From Bordetella holmesii ATCC 51541 (GTDB lineage Bacteria > Pseudomonadota > Gammaproteobacteria > Burkholderiales > Burkholderiaceae_B): a stretch of 64,000 nucleotides of DNA. The notes below the pieces were generated by a model. The model was not told the origin of the DNA and did not search any database. It was given only the letters and a program-made list of their open reading frames with translations. The position numbers were made by a program, and so were the translations under genes. Numbering within the stretch: position 1 is the stretch's first letter; the number at the start of each line of letters is the position of its first letter. This document shows, piece by piece, positions 1 through 10,134 of this stretch. Location of the stretch: positions 620,001-684,000 of the forward strand of contig CP007494.1 of NCBI GenBank assembly GCA_000612485.1, written 5' to 3'.

Positions 1-228
1 TAGCCAAAAACCAATAAAAGTCGTTATTTTGACGGATTTGGCCCCCGAAATAAACTCGGTCCCTGATTTACCTTTGAAGCCGTCCTCAAAGCAGGTGCCA
101 CCATCCGCTGGCAAGCGGTGCTGCAAGTGCGTATTTACTCTACGCCCGGCAGCCCGCTCCCGGATAAAAATTCGAATAAAAACACCCTAACGGCCATCAA
201 TTTTCCCTAAATAACGACATATTCACCG
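1..228. other. Left edge, no recognisable gene
   Basis: This AT-richer stretch lies between the window edge and the end of mnmC. A short rightward open frame from about 67 to 210 ends in TAA, but it has no start codon and resembles nothing I recognise. It may be the tail of a decayed neighbour. No promoter, hairpin or RNA gene was evident. Confidence 0.3.
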
Positions 229-2072
229 TCAACGTGGCGCGATCGCGGCCAGCAGATCGCGCTCCAGGGGCGCAGGCTCTGCGCACAAACGGGCCGCAAT
301 AATATCGCCGGCCAACGCCGACCAGCTCAATCCGCGCGAGGCATAACCGGTGGCCAGCATCACGCCCGGGGCCTGGAGCAACCCGCCGATGGTCGGCGAG
401 CGGCCCGGCAACACCGCGCGCCAGCCCGCCCAGCCAGGCAGCGATCCGCCCTGCACGGGTAGATCCGAGCCCAGCAAACCCGCGGCCTTGGCGAGATTGG
501 CGCGTTGGCCGGCGGCACTGATCACGCTCGTTTGCACCTCGAGAGCGTAGGTGCTGCCAGCCACGCACCAACCCTCGACGGCCGGCAGCAGATAGCCTTC
601 ACCGGCGATGACGCAGCGTGGCCCGCCGTCGAGCGCGACAGCGGGCACGTGCGTGACCTCGCCGGCCAGCGCCTGCATCTGCGCCAGGCGCGGCAGGTCA
701 TCCAGCAAGCCGCTGGCCTGCAACACCGCCTGCGCGCCAAGGCCGTTGGCCAGCACGATATGTTCGCCCTCGGCCAATACGCCCCCGCCTCATCCAACGC
801 CTGCCAGCCATGAGGGCCCGTGCGAGCCAGCCGTGCAACGGTCCCGTCTATCCGTGCAATGGCCGGCTGCGCGAGCAAGCCGTCGATGAGCCGCTGCGGC
901 TGCACCAGCATCCCGTCGCCAAAGTACAGCCCGCCGCGGGCTACCGGCAGCCCGGCCAGCGCGCAGGCCTCGTCACGCCCCACCTCGCGCACCCAGTCAG
1001 CAGGCAGCCCCAGAATTCGCAAGGTCTCGCCCAAGGCGGCCGTGCGCCCCGCATCGCGCTCGAGTTGCAGCGCGCCCACCCGGCGCACGGCCGGCATGTC
1101 TTCCCAGCGGCGCAGGGCCCGCTGGCTGCCGGCCCGCGCCAATCGGGCCCGTGCATTGTCATCGCGGGCCACGATAGGCGTCATGGCGGCCGCCAGATGA
1201 CCGCCGTGAGCCAGTGGCGCGGCGGCGATCACCTCGACGGCGACCCCGCGCAAGGCCAGCGCATGCGCCACACCGGCGCCGGCCAGCCCCGCGCCCACCA
1301 CGATCACAGGCGCGCGAGGCCTGAGCGCGTGCGTGGGCGCGTGCTTGTGCGCCCACGCCGAGCGGCGCCCGACCGTTATGTGGTGCTTGCCGCCAACGCC
1401 TGGCATCCGCTCGACGTCGAAACCGCCCGCCTGCAAAGCGCGTCGCACGAAACCCGCGCTGCACCAGGTCGCCAGGGTCGCGTCCGCGCTGCCCAGGCGC
1501 AACAGACGGCGCAACAGGCCAGGCTCCCACATGGCCGGATTGACTCTGGGCGCAAAGCCGTCCAGAAAAAACGCATCCACGCAGGCCGACAAGCGCGGCA
1601 CCATGCGGTCGATGCTGCCAAACGCCAGCGTCAGGGTAACCGCGCCGCCTTCGAACTCCAGACGATGCATGCCGGGCAGCAGCGCGGGCCATTGGGCGGC
1701 GAGCTCGCGCGCCAGGCCTCGCAGCGGTTCGGGAACATGGCTATTGCACAGATCGCGATAGACCTCGCGCGTAAACGGATGCCCCTCGATGGACACCATG
1801 TGCAGATGCGCGCAGCGCGCCGGGTCTTCCCGCCAGGCCTGCCAAAGCGCCAGAAAATTCGTTCCCAAACCGAACCCTGTCTCGCAGACCGTAAACCCCT
1901 GCCGCCCGCGCCATCGGTGCGGCAGATCATTGCCGCCCAGAAACACGGAGCGCGCCTGGCCCAGCGCGTCCGTCAGGCCGTTGTAGACGTCACCATAGCT
2001 GCGGCTGACCAGGCGGCCGGCCCCATCCAGATCGGGCTGTGCGGGTATCAGAGGGGTATAAGCGGAAGACAT
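229..2072 (-). pseudogene. mnmC: Bifunctional tRNA mnm5s2U biosynthesis protein MnmC, frameshifted
   Basis: MnmC matures the wobble uridine of tRNAs. Its C-terminal FAD oxidoreductase removes the carboxymethyl group and its N-terminal SAM methyltransferase makes mnm5s2U. The N-terminal half shows the methyltransferase motif [11 protein letters not shown] and [10 protein letters not shown]. Near residue 255 the Rossmann motif [12 protein letters not shown] begins the oxidoreductase. The frame breaks in a run of five C (plus strand 782-786). Adding one base joins the upstream frame to the frame ending at 229, which continues [11 protein letters not shown] and carries the typical C-terminal [12 protein letters not shown]. 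The total would then be the usual length, about 613 residues. As written, only the methyltransferase and part of the FAD domain are encoded. The lesion is either real or a homopolymer miscall. Confidence 0.9.
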
Positions 2073-2188
2073 GGAATTGACGGGCGTAGCGGCCCGCTTA
2101 TCAGGGATGCGTTGGCCTCAAGCCACGGCAAAAGATTAAATTGTCGTTAAAAAACAGTGTCCGAGTTGCCTGGGCTTACACTCGAAAC

Positions 2189-3061
2189 ATGCAAAGCTCA
2201 GAGATTCTCTCCCCCAAGGCGGTGCTTGATCTCGGCGCCGCCATCGATGTCGCGGTAAGCGCAGCCCACGCTGGCGCGGCCATCTTGCAGTCATATGCGC
2301 ATCATCGCAGCGATCTCATCATCGATCACAAGGCGCGCAATGACCTCGTCTCGCAAGCCGACCGGGAGGCTGAAGCCGCCATCCTGGACGTCCTGCGCGA
2401 GCGCAGCCCGGCGTTTGGCATTGTCGCCGAGGAAACCGGCGGCCAGGCGCAGGGCCCGGCGACCTGGTACATCGACCCGCTGGACGGCACGACCAATTTC
2501 CTGAGCGGCATTCCCCATTACGCGGTGTCCATCGCCTTGGTCGCCCACGCAGGCACCCAGGCGTCGCCCGGCGTGCCGCTGCAAGAAGACACGCCGGTGG
2601 TCGGCGTGGTCTATGACCCCAACCGCGAAGAACTCTTTGCCGGCGTCTATGGTATCGGCTCCTGGCTCAATGGACGGCGCATCGCCTGCTCGCGTACGCC
2701 ACGCCTGGAAGACTCGGTGCTGGCCACCGGGTTTCCGTTTCGCGACTTCTCCTTTGCTCCCGAATACATGCCCATGCTCAGCGATGCGATCAGCCGCAGC
2801 CGCGGCGTGCGCCGCATGGGCGCGGCGGCGCTCGATCTGGCCTGGGTGGCTTGCGGTCGCTACGACGGCTATTGGGAAATGGGCTTGGCCCCATGGGACG
2901 TGGCTGCCGGCACCCTGCTCGTGCGCGAAGCTGGCGGCATTTGCCACGACATGAGCCGCGAAGCATCCTGGCCCATTACGGGCCGGCTGGTGTCGGGCAA
3001 CCCGGCCGTCTACGACGCTCTGCACGACATGGTCACGCCCCACCTGAAACGCCCTGCCTGA
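2189..3061 (+). CDS. suhB: Inositol monophosphatase family protein (SuhB-like)
   Basis: A Mg2+-dependent phosphatase of the inositol monophosphatase superfamily, probably cytoplasmic, 290 residues from the ATG at 2189. The metal-binding signature is complete: the EE pair at residues 81-82, the DPLDGTTNF motif at 96-104, and a second aspartate in APWDVAAG near residue 233. An in-frame TTG lies 48 bases upstream, but the ATG fits the family's usual length and N-terminus better. SuhB also acts in rRNA antitermination in E. coli; whether it does so here cannot be read from the sequence. The gene is convergent with fadD and separated from it by a GC-rich inverted repeat. Confidence 0.9.
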   Translation: MQSSEILSPKAVLDLGAAIDVAVSAAHAGAAILQSYAHHRSDLIIDHKARNDLVSQADREAEAAILDVLRERSPAFGIVAEETGGQAQGPATWYIDPLDGTTNFLSGIPHYAVSIALVAHAGTQASPGVPLQEDTPVVGVVYDPNREELFAGVYGIGSWLNGRRIACSRTPRLEDSVLATGFPFRDFSFAPEYMPMLSDAISRSRGVRRMGAAALDLAWVACGRYDGYWEMGLAPWDVAAGTLLVREAGGICHDMSREASWPITGRLVSGNPAVYDALHDMVTPHLKRPA

Positions 3062-3070
3062 ACCGGCCCG

Positions 3071-3092
3071 CGCCGCCGCTCCAGCGGCGGCG
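3071..3092. terminator. GC-rich inverted repeat between convergent suhB and fadD
   Basis: CGCCGCCGCT and AGCGGCGGCG form a perfect 10-bp inverted repeat between two convergent genes. There is no T-run on either side, so it may be a weak bidirectional terminator or a pause site rather than a classical intrinsic terminator. Confidence 0.4.
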
Positions 3093-3107
3093 CCTGGCCG
3101 GGCGCGC

Positions 3108-4793
3108 TTACGTGCGGCTGGCCACCGCCTCGTCACGCAGCTCGCGCCGCAATATCTTGCCCACATTGCTTTTGGGCAGCTCATCACGAAACAGTATCGC
3201 CCGCGGCCGCTTGTAGCCCGTAAGCTTGCCTTCGCACCACTTAAGAATGTCGGCTTCGGTCACCGAGGCATCGCGCCTGACAACGTAGGCGCGCACGGCC
3301 TCGCCCGAATGCCCGTCAGGCACGCCGATCACGGCGCATTCGCGCACGCCCGGATAGGCGGCAATGACGGCTTCGACTTCGTTGGGGTAGACCTTGAAGC
3401 CGGACACGGCAATCATGTCTTTCTTGCGGTCCACGATACGCGTGTAGCCGCGCTCGTCCATGATGCCAATATCACCGCTGCGAAAGAAACCGTCCGCGGT
3501 CATGACCAGGGCGGTTTCCTGGGGTTTCTGCCAATAGCCGGCCATGACCTGCGGGCCACGGATCGCGACTTCGCCACGTTCGCCCAACGGCACCTCATTA
3601 CCCAGATCATCCAGAATGGCGACGTCAGTCGACGGCAAAGGCAAACCAATCGCGCCCGAATAGGCCGCCGAATCGGTCGGGTTGACGGTCGCCACCGGCG
3701 ATGTCTCCGACAAGCCATAACCCTCGATGAGCGGATGGCCGGTAATCTGCAACCAACGCTCGGCCACGGAGGGTTGCACCGCCATGCCGCCGCCCAAGGT
3801 CAGCCTCAGGCCCGAAAAATCCAGCCCGGCAAAGCCCGGGTTATCCACCAGCGCATTGAAAAGCGTATTGACACCCGGAAACACGTTGACCGGTACGCGC
3901 TTCCAGGCGGCAATCAACGAGGCCTGATCGCGGGGATTGATGATGAGCAGGTTGCGCATGCCGGCGTGCAGGCCGAACAATCCGCAGACCGTCAGCGCAA
4001 ACACGTGGTAGAGCGGCAAAGCGCTGAGCATGGTCAACGGTGGGCCGTTCAGGTCGCCCAGCACCGGCCGCGCAACGGCGCCCACCTGCAGGATATTGGC
4101 CACCAGGTTGCCATGCGTGAGCATAGCCCCCTTGGGCACCCCCGTAGTGCCGCCCGTGTACTGCAGCACGGCCAGGTCGTTCATGCTCAGTTCGGGCGGG
4201 GTGAAACCCGCGCGCGCGCCCTCTTGCAGAACCCGCGACAACGGCCAGGCCCCCTCCAGATGCCAGGACGGCACCAGCTTTTTGATGTGACGCGCCGCGA
4301 AGTTGACCAGCGGCGCCTTCAGGCCGCCCAGCAGATCCCCCGGCCCCACCACGACCACGTGTTTGAGATCGCTGCGATCGCCCACGGCCTGTAGGGTCGC
4401 CGCGAAGTTCTCCAGAATGACGATGGTTTCGGCGCCGCTGTCGAGCAGTTGACGCTGCAATTCATCGGGTTTGTAGAGCGGATTGACATTGACCACCACC
4501 ATGCCTGCGCGCAGGCTGCCCAGCAATGCCACCAGATAAGCGGGTACGTTGGGCATCATCAGCGCCACCCGGCTGCCACGCGCCAGACCGCGCGCCTGCA
4601 ACCAAGCTGCGAAACTGCGCGCCCACTGATCCAATTGGGCAAACCGGATGTCGCTGCCCATGGCCGTGCAGGCGATGCGATCGGCGTGACGCTTGCAGGC
4701 TTGATCCAGCAAGTCCGTCAACGAGGCGTAGGGCGCGATGGAAATCTCGGCGGGCACGCCTTGCGGATAGTGCGCGAGCCAGGGTCTCTGCAT
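3108..4793 (-). CDS. fadD: Long-chain-fatty-acid--CoA ligase
   Basis: Activates long-chain fatty acids to acyl-CoA with ATP for beta-oxidation or lipid synthesis; peripheral membrane or cytoplasmic. The ANL-superfamily motifs are visible: the P-loop-like YTGGTTGVPKG, the YGLSETSP motif in the middle of the protein, GDIG with DRKKDMI, and the C-terminal lysine motif KSNVGKILRR. The start MQRPWLAHYP at 4793 matches the family N-terminus, and GGAGG lies seven bases upstream of it. Longer in-frame starts at 4808 and 4847 are less likely. The length of 561 residues is normal. The gene stands alone, divergent from the amidohydrolase. Confidence 0.93.
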   Translation of the reverse strand: MQRPWLAHYPQGVPAEISIAPYASLTDLLDQACKRHADRIACTAMGSDIRFAQLDQWARSFAAWLQARGLARGSRVALMMPNVPAYLVALLGSLRAGMVVVNVNPLYKPDELQRQLLDSGAETIVILENFAATLQAVGDRSDLKHVVVVGPGDLLGGLKAPLVNFAARHIKKLVPSWHLEGAWPLSRVLQEGARAGFTPPELSMNDLAVLQYTGGTTGVPKGAMLTHGNLVANILQVGAVARPVLGDLNGPPLTMLSALPLYHVFALTVCGLFGLHAGMRNLLIINPRDQASLIAAWKRVPVNVFPGVNTLFNALVDNPGFAGLDFSGLRLTLGGGMAVQPSVAERWLQITGHPLIEGYGLSETSPVATVNPTDSAAYSGAIGLPLPSTDVAILDDLGNEVPLGERGEVAIRGPQVMAGYWQKPQETALVMTADGFFRSGDIGIMDERGYTRIVDRKKDMIAVSGFKVYPNEVEAVIAAYPGVRECAVIGVPDGHSGEAVRAYVVRRDASVTEADILKWCEGKLTGYKRPRAILFRDELPKSNVGKILRRELRDEAVASRT

Positions 4794-4870
4794 GGTGTTT
4801 GCCTCCATTAGTTTATTTTTTATTTGATGATACCCTTCAACCGTCACTGCTCAAACATAGAGATTTCCGC

Positions 4871-6070
4871 ATGAAAATCCTCGAACCCTTCCTTGCCTGG
4901 CGCGACGAGATCGCCGCGCTGCGGCGCGATATCCATGCGCACCCCGAACTCGCGTTTGAGGAGTTTCGCACGGCCGATCTGGTCGCCGAGCGCCTTCAGC
5001 GATGGGGCATCGAGGTTGACCGCGGTCTGGGCGGCACCGGTGTCGTGGGGATCATCAAGGGCAAGCAGGACGGCCCGCGTGCCGTGGGGCTGCGCGCCGA
5101 TCTCGACGCGCTGCCCATGCAGGAAGTCAATACGTTCGCGCACGCCAGCCAGCACGCAGGCAAGATGCACGCCTGCGGCCACGACGGCCATACCGCCATG
5201 CTGCTTGGCGCGGCCCGCTATCTGGCCGAACACCGGGATTTTGCAGGCACCGTCTATGTGATCTTCCAGCCGGCCGAAGAAGGCGGCGGCGGCGCCAAGC
5301 GCATGGTCGACGACGGGCTGTTCACGCGGTTTCCGATGGATGCAGTCTTCGGCATGCACAACTGGCCTGGCATGCGCGCCGGCCAGTTCGGTGTCACCCC
5401 GGGCCCCATCATGGCCTCGTCCAATGAGTTTCTCATCCGTATCATCGGCAAGGGCACGCATGCCGGGATGCCACACCTGGGCGTCGATCCCGTCATGACG
5501 GCCGTGCAATTGGCGCAAAGCCTGCAAACCATCATCACCCGCAACCGCGCGCCGCTGGAGGCGGCGGTGTTGTCCATCACCCAGATCCACACCGGCAGCG
5601 CCGACAACGTGGTGCCCAATGACGCCATCATGCGCGGCACCGTGCGCACCTTCACCCACGAAACGCTCGATCTGATCGAGCGGCGCATGGAAGAAATCGC
5701 CCGCCACACCTGCGCGGCGATGGACTGCGATCTGGAGTTCGAGTTCACCCGCAACTATCCGCCCACCATCAACCACGTCGCCGAAACCGTCTTCGCGGTC
5801 AACGTGATGCGCGACATCGTCGGTGCCGAGAACGTGTTCGACCAAGTCACCCCGACCATGGGCGCGGAAGACTTCGCCTTCATGCTGCAGGCCAAACCCG
5901 GCTGCTATGTCTGGATAGGCAATGGCAGCGGCGACCATCGCGACGCCGGCCACGGGGCGGGCCCCTGCATGCTGCATAACGGCAGCTATGACTTCAACGA
6001 CGAGCTGATCCCCCTGGGCGCGACCTACTGGAGCCAGCTCGCGCTCAAGTGGCTGGCCCAGCCCGCCTGA
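4871..6070 (+). CDS. M20 family metallo-amidohydrolase (hippurate/N-acyl-amino-acid hydrolase-like)
   Basis: A 399-residue peptidase-family M20D enzyme expected to hydrolyse N-acyl amino acids such as hippurate in the cytoplasm. Metal and catalytic residues are visible: HACGHDGH at residues 100-107, the QPAEEGGGG motif with Glu136-Glu137, and the dimerisation-domain histidine in GKGTHAGMPH. The ATG at 4871 follows a 77-bp gap from the divergent fadD, although the frame is open further upstream. Bordetella genomes carry many M20D paralogues, so the substrate cannot be fixed from sequence. Confidence 0.88.
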   Translation: MKILEPFLAWRDEIAALRRDIHAHPELAFEEFRTADLVAERLQRWGIEVDRGLGGTGVVGIIKGKQDGPRAVGLRADLDALPMQEVNTFAHASQHAGKMHACGHDGHTAMLLGAARYLAEHRDFAGTVYVIFQPAEEGGGGAKRMVDDGLFTRFPMDAVFGMHNWPGMRAGQFGVTPGPIMASSNEFLIRIIGKGTHAGMPHLGVDPVMTAVQLAQSLQTIITRNRAPLEAAVLSITQIHTGSADNVVPNDAIMRGTVRTFTHETLDLIERRMEEIARHTCAAMDCDLEFEFTRNYPPTINHVAETVFAVNVMRDIVGAENVFDQVTPTMGAEDFAFMLQAKPGCYVWIGNGSGDHRDAGHGAGPCMLHNGSYDFNDELIPLGATYWSQLALKWLAQPA

Positions 6071-6080
6071 GGCGGCTGGC

Positions 6081-6959
6081 TCAAACCGCCGCCTGACAGG
6101 CGGCCAGAAAGCGGCGTGCCGCACGTGAGCATCCCGGCGCGTGCGGCACGAGGATACTGAGTGTCCGGGTAAGGGCCTTTGGTGCCAGGCGCAAGGCCGC
6201 CAGGGTGCCGTCCTCGTGCCGCATGGACATCACCGACACGAAACCCGCGCCCAGCCCTGCGCGCACCGCCTGCTTGACGCCTTCCACACCGGCCAGCTCC
6301 AGCCCGGCCACCACCGGCAGCGCAGCCTGCTCGAACGCCTGCTCCACCAACCGACGCACGCCCGAGCCCGGTTCGCGCATGACCAGCGGCAAAGCCGCCA
6401 GTTCGGCCAGCGTCACGCTGTCTCGCCGCGCCAGTGCATGATCGGCCCGCACAATGGCCACCACCTCGTCGCGGCGCCAGGCATGGACTTCCGTATCGGC
6501 GGGCAGACCTGCGGGCACTTCCCCCTCGATGAAGGCCAGATCCAGGCTGGCAAGCCGCTCGACGATCTGGCGCGTATTGCCATCCGAAAGGTGCAGGCTG
6601 ATCGTAGGAAACTCCGCCCGGAATTGCGCCACCAGGGCGGGCAAGAGATAGCTGGCGGGTGTCGTGCTGCCCCCCAGCCACAGCGAGCCTGTCTCCAGCC
6701 CGCGCCAGGCATCCCGCATCGCCCGCGCCTGCCCATAGACCTGGCGCAACTGCCGCGCGTGCACCGCCAGGCGCTCGCCGGCTTCGGTCAGCGCAATGCC
6801 GTGGCCGCTACGCCGGTATAACGGTTCGCCAAACCAGTCCTGAAGCAGGCGTAACTGGCCCGACAACGCTGGCTGGGACAAATGCAATTGCTGCGCGGCG
6901 CGGCTGATGTTGCCGGCATCGGCCACACAGGCAAAGCTCAGAAGCTGCTCGGGGGTCAT
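6081..6959 (-). CDS. LysR-family transcriptional regulator
   Basis: A 292-residue LysR-type regulator with an N-terminal winged helix-turn-helix (residues 1-60, including AAQQLHLSQPALSGQLR) and a periplasmic-binding-protein-like effector domain from about residue 90. It is divergent from the YeiH-type membrane protein gene across a 106-bp AT-rich gap. This is the arrangement of the E. coli yeiE-yeiH pair, so it probably controls that transporter. The effector is unknown. The 3' end converges on the M20 hydrolase 10 bp away. Confidence 0.9.
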   Translation of the reverse strand: MTPEQLLSFACVADAGNISRAAQQLHLSQPALSGQLRLLQDWFGEPLYRRSGHGIALTEAGERLAVHARQLRQVYGQARAMRDAWRGLETGSLWLGGSTTPASYLLPALVAQFRAEFPTISLHLSDGNTRQIVERLASLDLAFIEGEVPAGLPADTEVHAWRRDEVVAIVRADHALARRDSVTLAELAALPLVMREPGSGVRRLVEQAFEQAALPVVAGLELAGVEGVKQAVRAGLGAGFVSVMSMRHEDGTLAALRLAPKALTRTLSILVPHAPGCSRAARRFLAACQAAV

Positions 6960-7065
6960 GAATATCTATCGGAAATTCTTATATTACACATAGACAATAA
7001 AGATTTTTCAGATAGCTGGCAAGCGCTTAATATTTCTTCCAGTTATTTAGTTATCCCTCCATCCC
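6960..7065. promoter_or_regulatory. Divergent regulatory region of the LysR gene and the yeiH-like gene
   Basis: This 106-bp AT-rich segment between divergent start codons must hold both promoters. AATATC at 6961-6966 and TATATT about 13 bases further on form an imperfect dyad of the size of a LysR T-N11-A site, which would be a natural operator for the adjacent regulator. The exact site and the promoter hexamers are inferred only. Confidence 0.35.
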
Positions 7066-8103
7066 ATGACTACCGCAGCCCTTCCCGCACCCACTCCCTG
7101 GCGTGACAAGCTCAACGGCGTTCTGTTCGTCGCCCTGATGGCCGGCGCCGTCGTTCAATTGGCGGACATCCCTGCCATCAAACAGTTGGGTTTCTCGCCC
7201 CTGGTGGTCGGGATCGTCTGTGGGATGCTTTACGGCAACTTCCTGCGCGGCACCATGCCCGCCGATTGGGGCGTGGGCGTCAACTTCACCGCCCGGCGAC
7301 TGCTGCGCATTGCCGTGGCCTTTTATGGCCTGAACATCAGCATCCAGCAGATCATGGCCGTTGGCCTGCCCGGCCTGGCGGTATCGGTGTCGGTGGTGGT
7401 GGGTACGCTGGTGATCGGCACCGTGGTCGGTCAGCGCCTGCTGGGCCTGGATCGTGACACGGCCATGCTGACCTCGGCTGGCAGCGCCATTTGCGGGGCG
7501 GCCGCCGTGCTGGCTTTCGAGCCCACCCTGCGGGCCGCGCCGCACAAGAGCGCCGTGGCCGTGGCCACCGTCGTGCTCTTCGGTACGCTATCCATGTTTC
7601 TGTACCCGGTGGCCTATCACGCGGGTTGGATCGACCTCGATACCCAGGCCCTGGGCATCTACATCGGCGGCACCATCCATGAAGTCGCACAGGTCGTGGG
7701 CGCGGCCAGCAATATCGACCCGGCCACCACTGAAGTCGCCACCATCGTCAAAATGACGCGGGTGGCCCTGTTGGTGCCGGTACTACTGGTGCTGGGCATG
7801 TGGCTACGCAGCTCGCGCAGCCACGACGCCGCCCAAGGCGGCAATCGCCTGCCCGTGCCCTGGTTTGCCGTCGGTTTTCTGGTGCTGGCCATCATCAATT
7901 CGCTCAACATCCTGCCCGCCGACGCCATCACCGCGATTCGCCGCCTGGACATCTTCGTGCTCACAATGGCCATGACCGCCCTGGGTATCGAAACGCGCTT
8001 TGCGCAAATCCGCAAGGCGGGTCCGCGAGTCATGGCCCTGGGCCTGGTCTTGTACGTCTGGTTGATCTTCGGCGGCTACGCCATCGTCAAACTGGCCGTC
8101 TGA
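7066..8103 (+). CDS. YeiH/UPF0324 family putative sulfate exporter
   Basis: A 345-residue inner-membrane protein with about ten hydrophobic segments. Family hallmarks are the early LGFSPLVVGIVCGMLYGN block, LTSAGSAICGAAAV and GGTIHEVAQVVGA. The UPF0324 family is annotated as putative sulfate exporters, but its substrate is not firmly established. The divergent LysR gene probably regulates it. The ATG at 7066 has no strong Shine-Dalgarno. Codon use matches the neighbours. Confidence 0.88.
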   Translation: MTTAALPAPTPWRDKLNGVLFVALMAGAVVQLADIPAIKQLGFSPLVVGIVCGMLYGNFLRGTMPADWGVGVNFTARRLLRIAVAFYGLNISIQQIMAVGLPGLAVSVSVVVGTLVIGTVVGQRLLGLDRDTAMLTSAGSAICGAAAVLAFEPTLRAAPHKSAVAVATVVLFGTLSMFLYPVAYHAGWIDLDTQALGIYIGGTIHEVAQVVGAASNIDPATTEVATIVKMTRVALLVPVLLVLGMWLRSSRSHDAAQGGNRLPVPWFAVGFLVLAIINSLNILPADAITAIRRLDIFVLTMAMTALGIETRFAQIRKAGPRVMALGLVLYVWLIFGGYAIVKLAV

Positions 8104-8183
8104 TGACGCACCCGGTCGGCCGCGAGCACGACCGGGTCACGTTTTTCCTGCATAATCGGTCGGTTCGCCATCAGGAGCCGGCC

Positions 8184-8588
8184 ATGACGACCAAAGCCCA
8201 TTTCACCACCCTGCCCGCCGGCCGAGAGCCCGTATTGCGCGTCATGCCGATGCCGGCCGACGCCAACATCCACGGAGATGTCTTTGGCGGCTGGATCATG
8301 TCCCAAGTCGATATCGCGGGTTCCATCCCGGCCGCGCGCCGCGCCGCCGGGCGTGTGGCCACCGTGGCGGTCAATGCATTTCAGTTCAAAAAACCCGTCT
8401 TCGTCGGCGATCTGCTCAGTTTTTACGCTGAAGTCGTCAAAACGGGCAGCACCTCGGTCACCGTCGAGGTCGAGGTCTATGCCCAACGCCAGAGGCTGGA
8501 CGCCGAGATCGTCAAAGTCACCGACGCCACGCTGACCTACGTCGCCACCGACGAAGCGCGCCGTAGCCGCCCGCTGCCCTCTCTCTGA
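8184..8588 (+). CDS. Acyl-CoA thioesterase (YciA-like hotdog fold)
   Basis: A 134-residue hotdog-fold thioesterase that hydrolyses acyl-CoAs in the cytoplasm. The family signature NIHGDVFGGWIMSQVD (about residues 29-44) contains the catalytic aspartate, and AFQFKKPVFVGDLL follows. AGGAG lies six bases before the ATG at 8184, so this start is preferred although the frame is open upstream. The gene sits between the yeiH-like gene and mgtE, 11 bp before mgtE, and may be co-transcribed with it. Confidence 0.88.
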   Translation: MTTKAHFTTLPAGREPVLRVMPMPADANIHGDVFGGWIMSQVDIAGSIPAARRAAGRVATVAVNAFQFKKPVFVGDLLSFYAEVVKTGSTSVTVEVEVYAQRQRLDAEIVKVTDATLTYVATDEARRSRPLPSL

Positions 8589-8599
8589 GCCAGAACCGC

Positions 8600-10057
8600 A
8601 TGACGCAGTCCGCCGCGCAAAAGCCTCCCACGACGCCACGCCGCCTGGATCCTGAAGACGCCCAGCACGCCCTGGAAGAAGTCCAGGAATGCCTGCGGCG
8701 GCAACAGCTCGTCTCCGATCTGGTGCACCGCCAGGAGCAGGGCGACCTGGTCGAAGACCTCGTTCACCGCCAGCAGCAAGCCGAGCTGCAGACGCTGATC
8801 AACCGCCTGCATCCGGCCGACATCGCCTTCATTCTCGAGTCGCTGCCCAAGGACGAGCGCCAGCAGGTCTGGCATCTGGTCAGCCCCGAGCACGACGCCG
8901 ACGTGCTGCTGGAAGTCGAAGACTGGGTCCGCGAATCGCTGATCGAGGCGATGGACCGCCAGGATCTGGTTGCCGCCACCGGCAACATGGATGCCGACGA
9001 GCTGGCCGATCTGGCGCCCGATCTGCCTCCGGACGTGGTGGCCGAAGTGCAGAAAGGCCTCACCGAAGAAGAGCGCGCGCAGCTGCTCGAGGCCATGGGC
9101 TATCCCGAAGATAGCGTCGGCGCCATCATGGACTTCGAAATGGTCCGGGTGCGCGAGGACGTCTCGCTCGAGGTGGTGTTGCGCTATCTGCGCCGCCTGC
9201 ACGAACTGCCCGACCACACCGATCAGATCTTCGTGGTCGACCGCCAGGACAAGCTGCAGGGCGTCCTGCCCATCGCCGTGCTGCTGGTCAGCGAACCCGA
9301 GACCGAAGTGCGTTCGGTCATGAACACCGACTACCTCACGCTGGGCCCGCTGGACTCCGACGCCGACGCGGCCGGCGCGTTCGAGCGCTACGATCTGGTG
9401 TCCGCCCCCGTCACCGATGACCAGGGCCGCCTCATCGGACGCGTCACCATCGCCGACGTGGTGGATGTGATGCGAGAAGACTCACAAGAACAAGCCCTGT
9501 CGCGCGCAGGTCTGCAAGAAGAAGACATCTTCGCCCCGGTATCGATGGCCTTGCGCAACCGTGCGCCCTGGCTGCTGTTTAACCTCTGTACGGCTGCCAC
9601 GGCGTCTTTCGTGGCATCGCGCTTCGAGGGCACGGTCAGCCATATCGTGATCCTGGCCTTCCTGATGTCCATTGTTGCCGGCATCGGCGGCAACTCGGGC
9701 AACCAGACCATGACGATGATCATCCGCGCGCTGGCCGTCGGTCGCATCACCGGTCGCAACATCTGGCAGCTCGTCAAACGCGAGATGCTGGTGACACTGC
9801 TGGTCGGCCTGTGCGGCAGCCTGGTTGCCGCCGCGTTCGCCTGGGCCATCTCAGGGTCGCTCTCCATCGCGCTGGTCATGATGGCGGCCATGATCTGCAA
9901 CATGCTGGTCGGCGCCGGCGTCGGCGTGCTCGTGCCTATGGTGCGCGCACGCTTTGGCAAAGACCCTGCCATCGGCTCCTCGGTCTTGCTGACCTTCGCG
10001 ACCGACTCGCTGGGGTTCTTCATTTTTCTGGGCTTAGCCACCATCTTTCTGCTGTAA
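8600..10057 (+). CDS. mgtE: Magnesium transporter MgtE
   Basis: A Mg2+ channel/transporter of 485 residues. The order is an acidic superhelical N domain (about 40-150) with ADELADLAPDLPPDVV, two CBS domains (about 150-280), a plug helix, then five transmembrane helices. These include the conserved GIGGNSGNQTMTMIIRALA segment that lines the ion pore and the closing TFATDSLGFFIFLGLA. Length and domain order are complete. In characterised MgtE proteins, Mg2+ bound to the N and CBS domains closes the channel. Confidence 0.95.
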   Translation: MTQSAAQKPPTTPRRLDPEDAQHALEEVQECLRRQQLVSDLVHRQEQGDLVEDLVHRQQQAELQTLINRLHPADIAFILESLPKDERQQVWHLVSPEHDADVLLEVEDWVRESLIEAMDRQDLVAATGNMDADELADLAPDLPPDVVAEVQKGLTEEERAQLLEAMGYPEDSVGAIMDFEMVRVREDVSLEVVLRYLRRLHELPDHTDQIFVVDRQDKLQGVLPIAVLLVSEPETEVRSVMNTDYLTLGPLDSDADAAGAFERYDLVSAPVTDDQGRLIGRVTIADVVDVMREDSQEQALSRAGLQEEDIFAPVSMALRNRAPWLLFNLCTAATASFVASRFEGTVSHIVILAFLMSIVAGIGGNSGNQTMTMIIRALAVGRITGRNIWQLVKREMLVTLLVGLCGSLVAAAFAWAISGSLSIALVMMAAMICNMLVGAGVGVLVPMVRARFGKDPAIGSSVLLTFATDSLGFFIFLGLATIFLL

Positions 10058-10134
10058 AAACGCGACAGGAGAAAAGACGTAATCGGTGTACATTTACAGC
10101 AGTAATTTTGTCATCTGTTTGGTGTATTGCTGCC

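Noticed and set aside
810..2150. 446-codon open frame antisense to mnmC
   Set aside because: Low-complexity, Arg/Gln/His-rich translation typical of antisense frames; the minus strand encodes MnmC.
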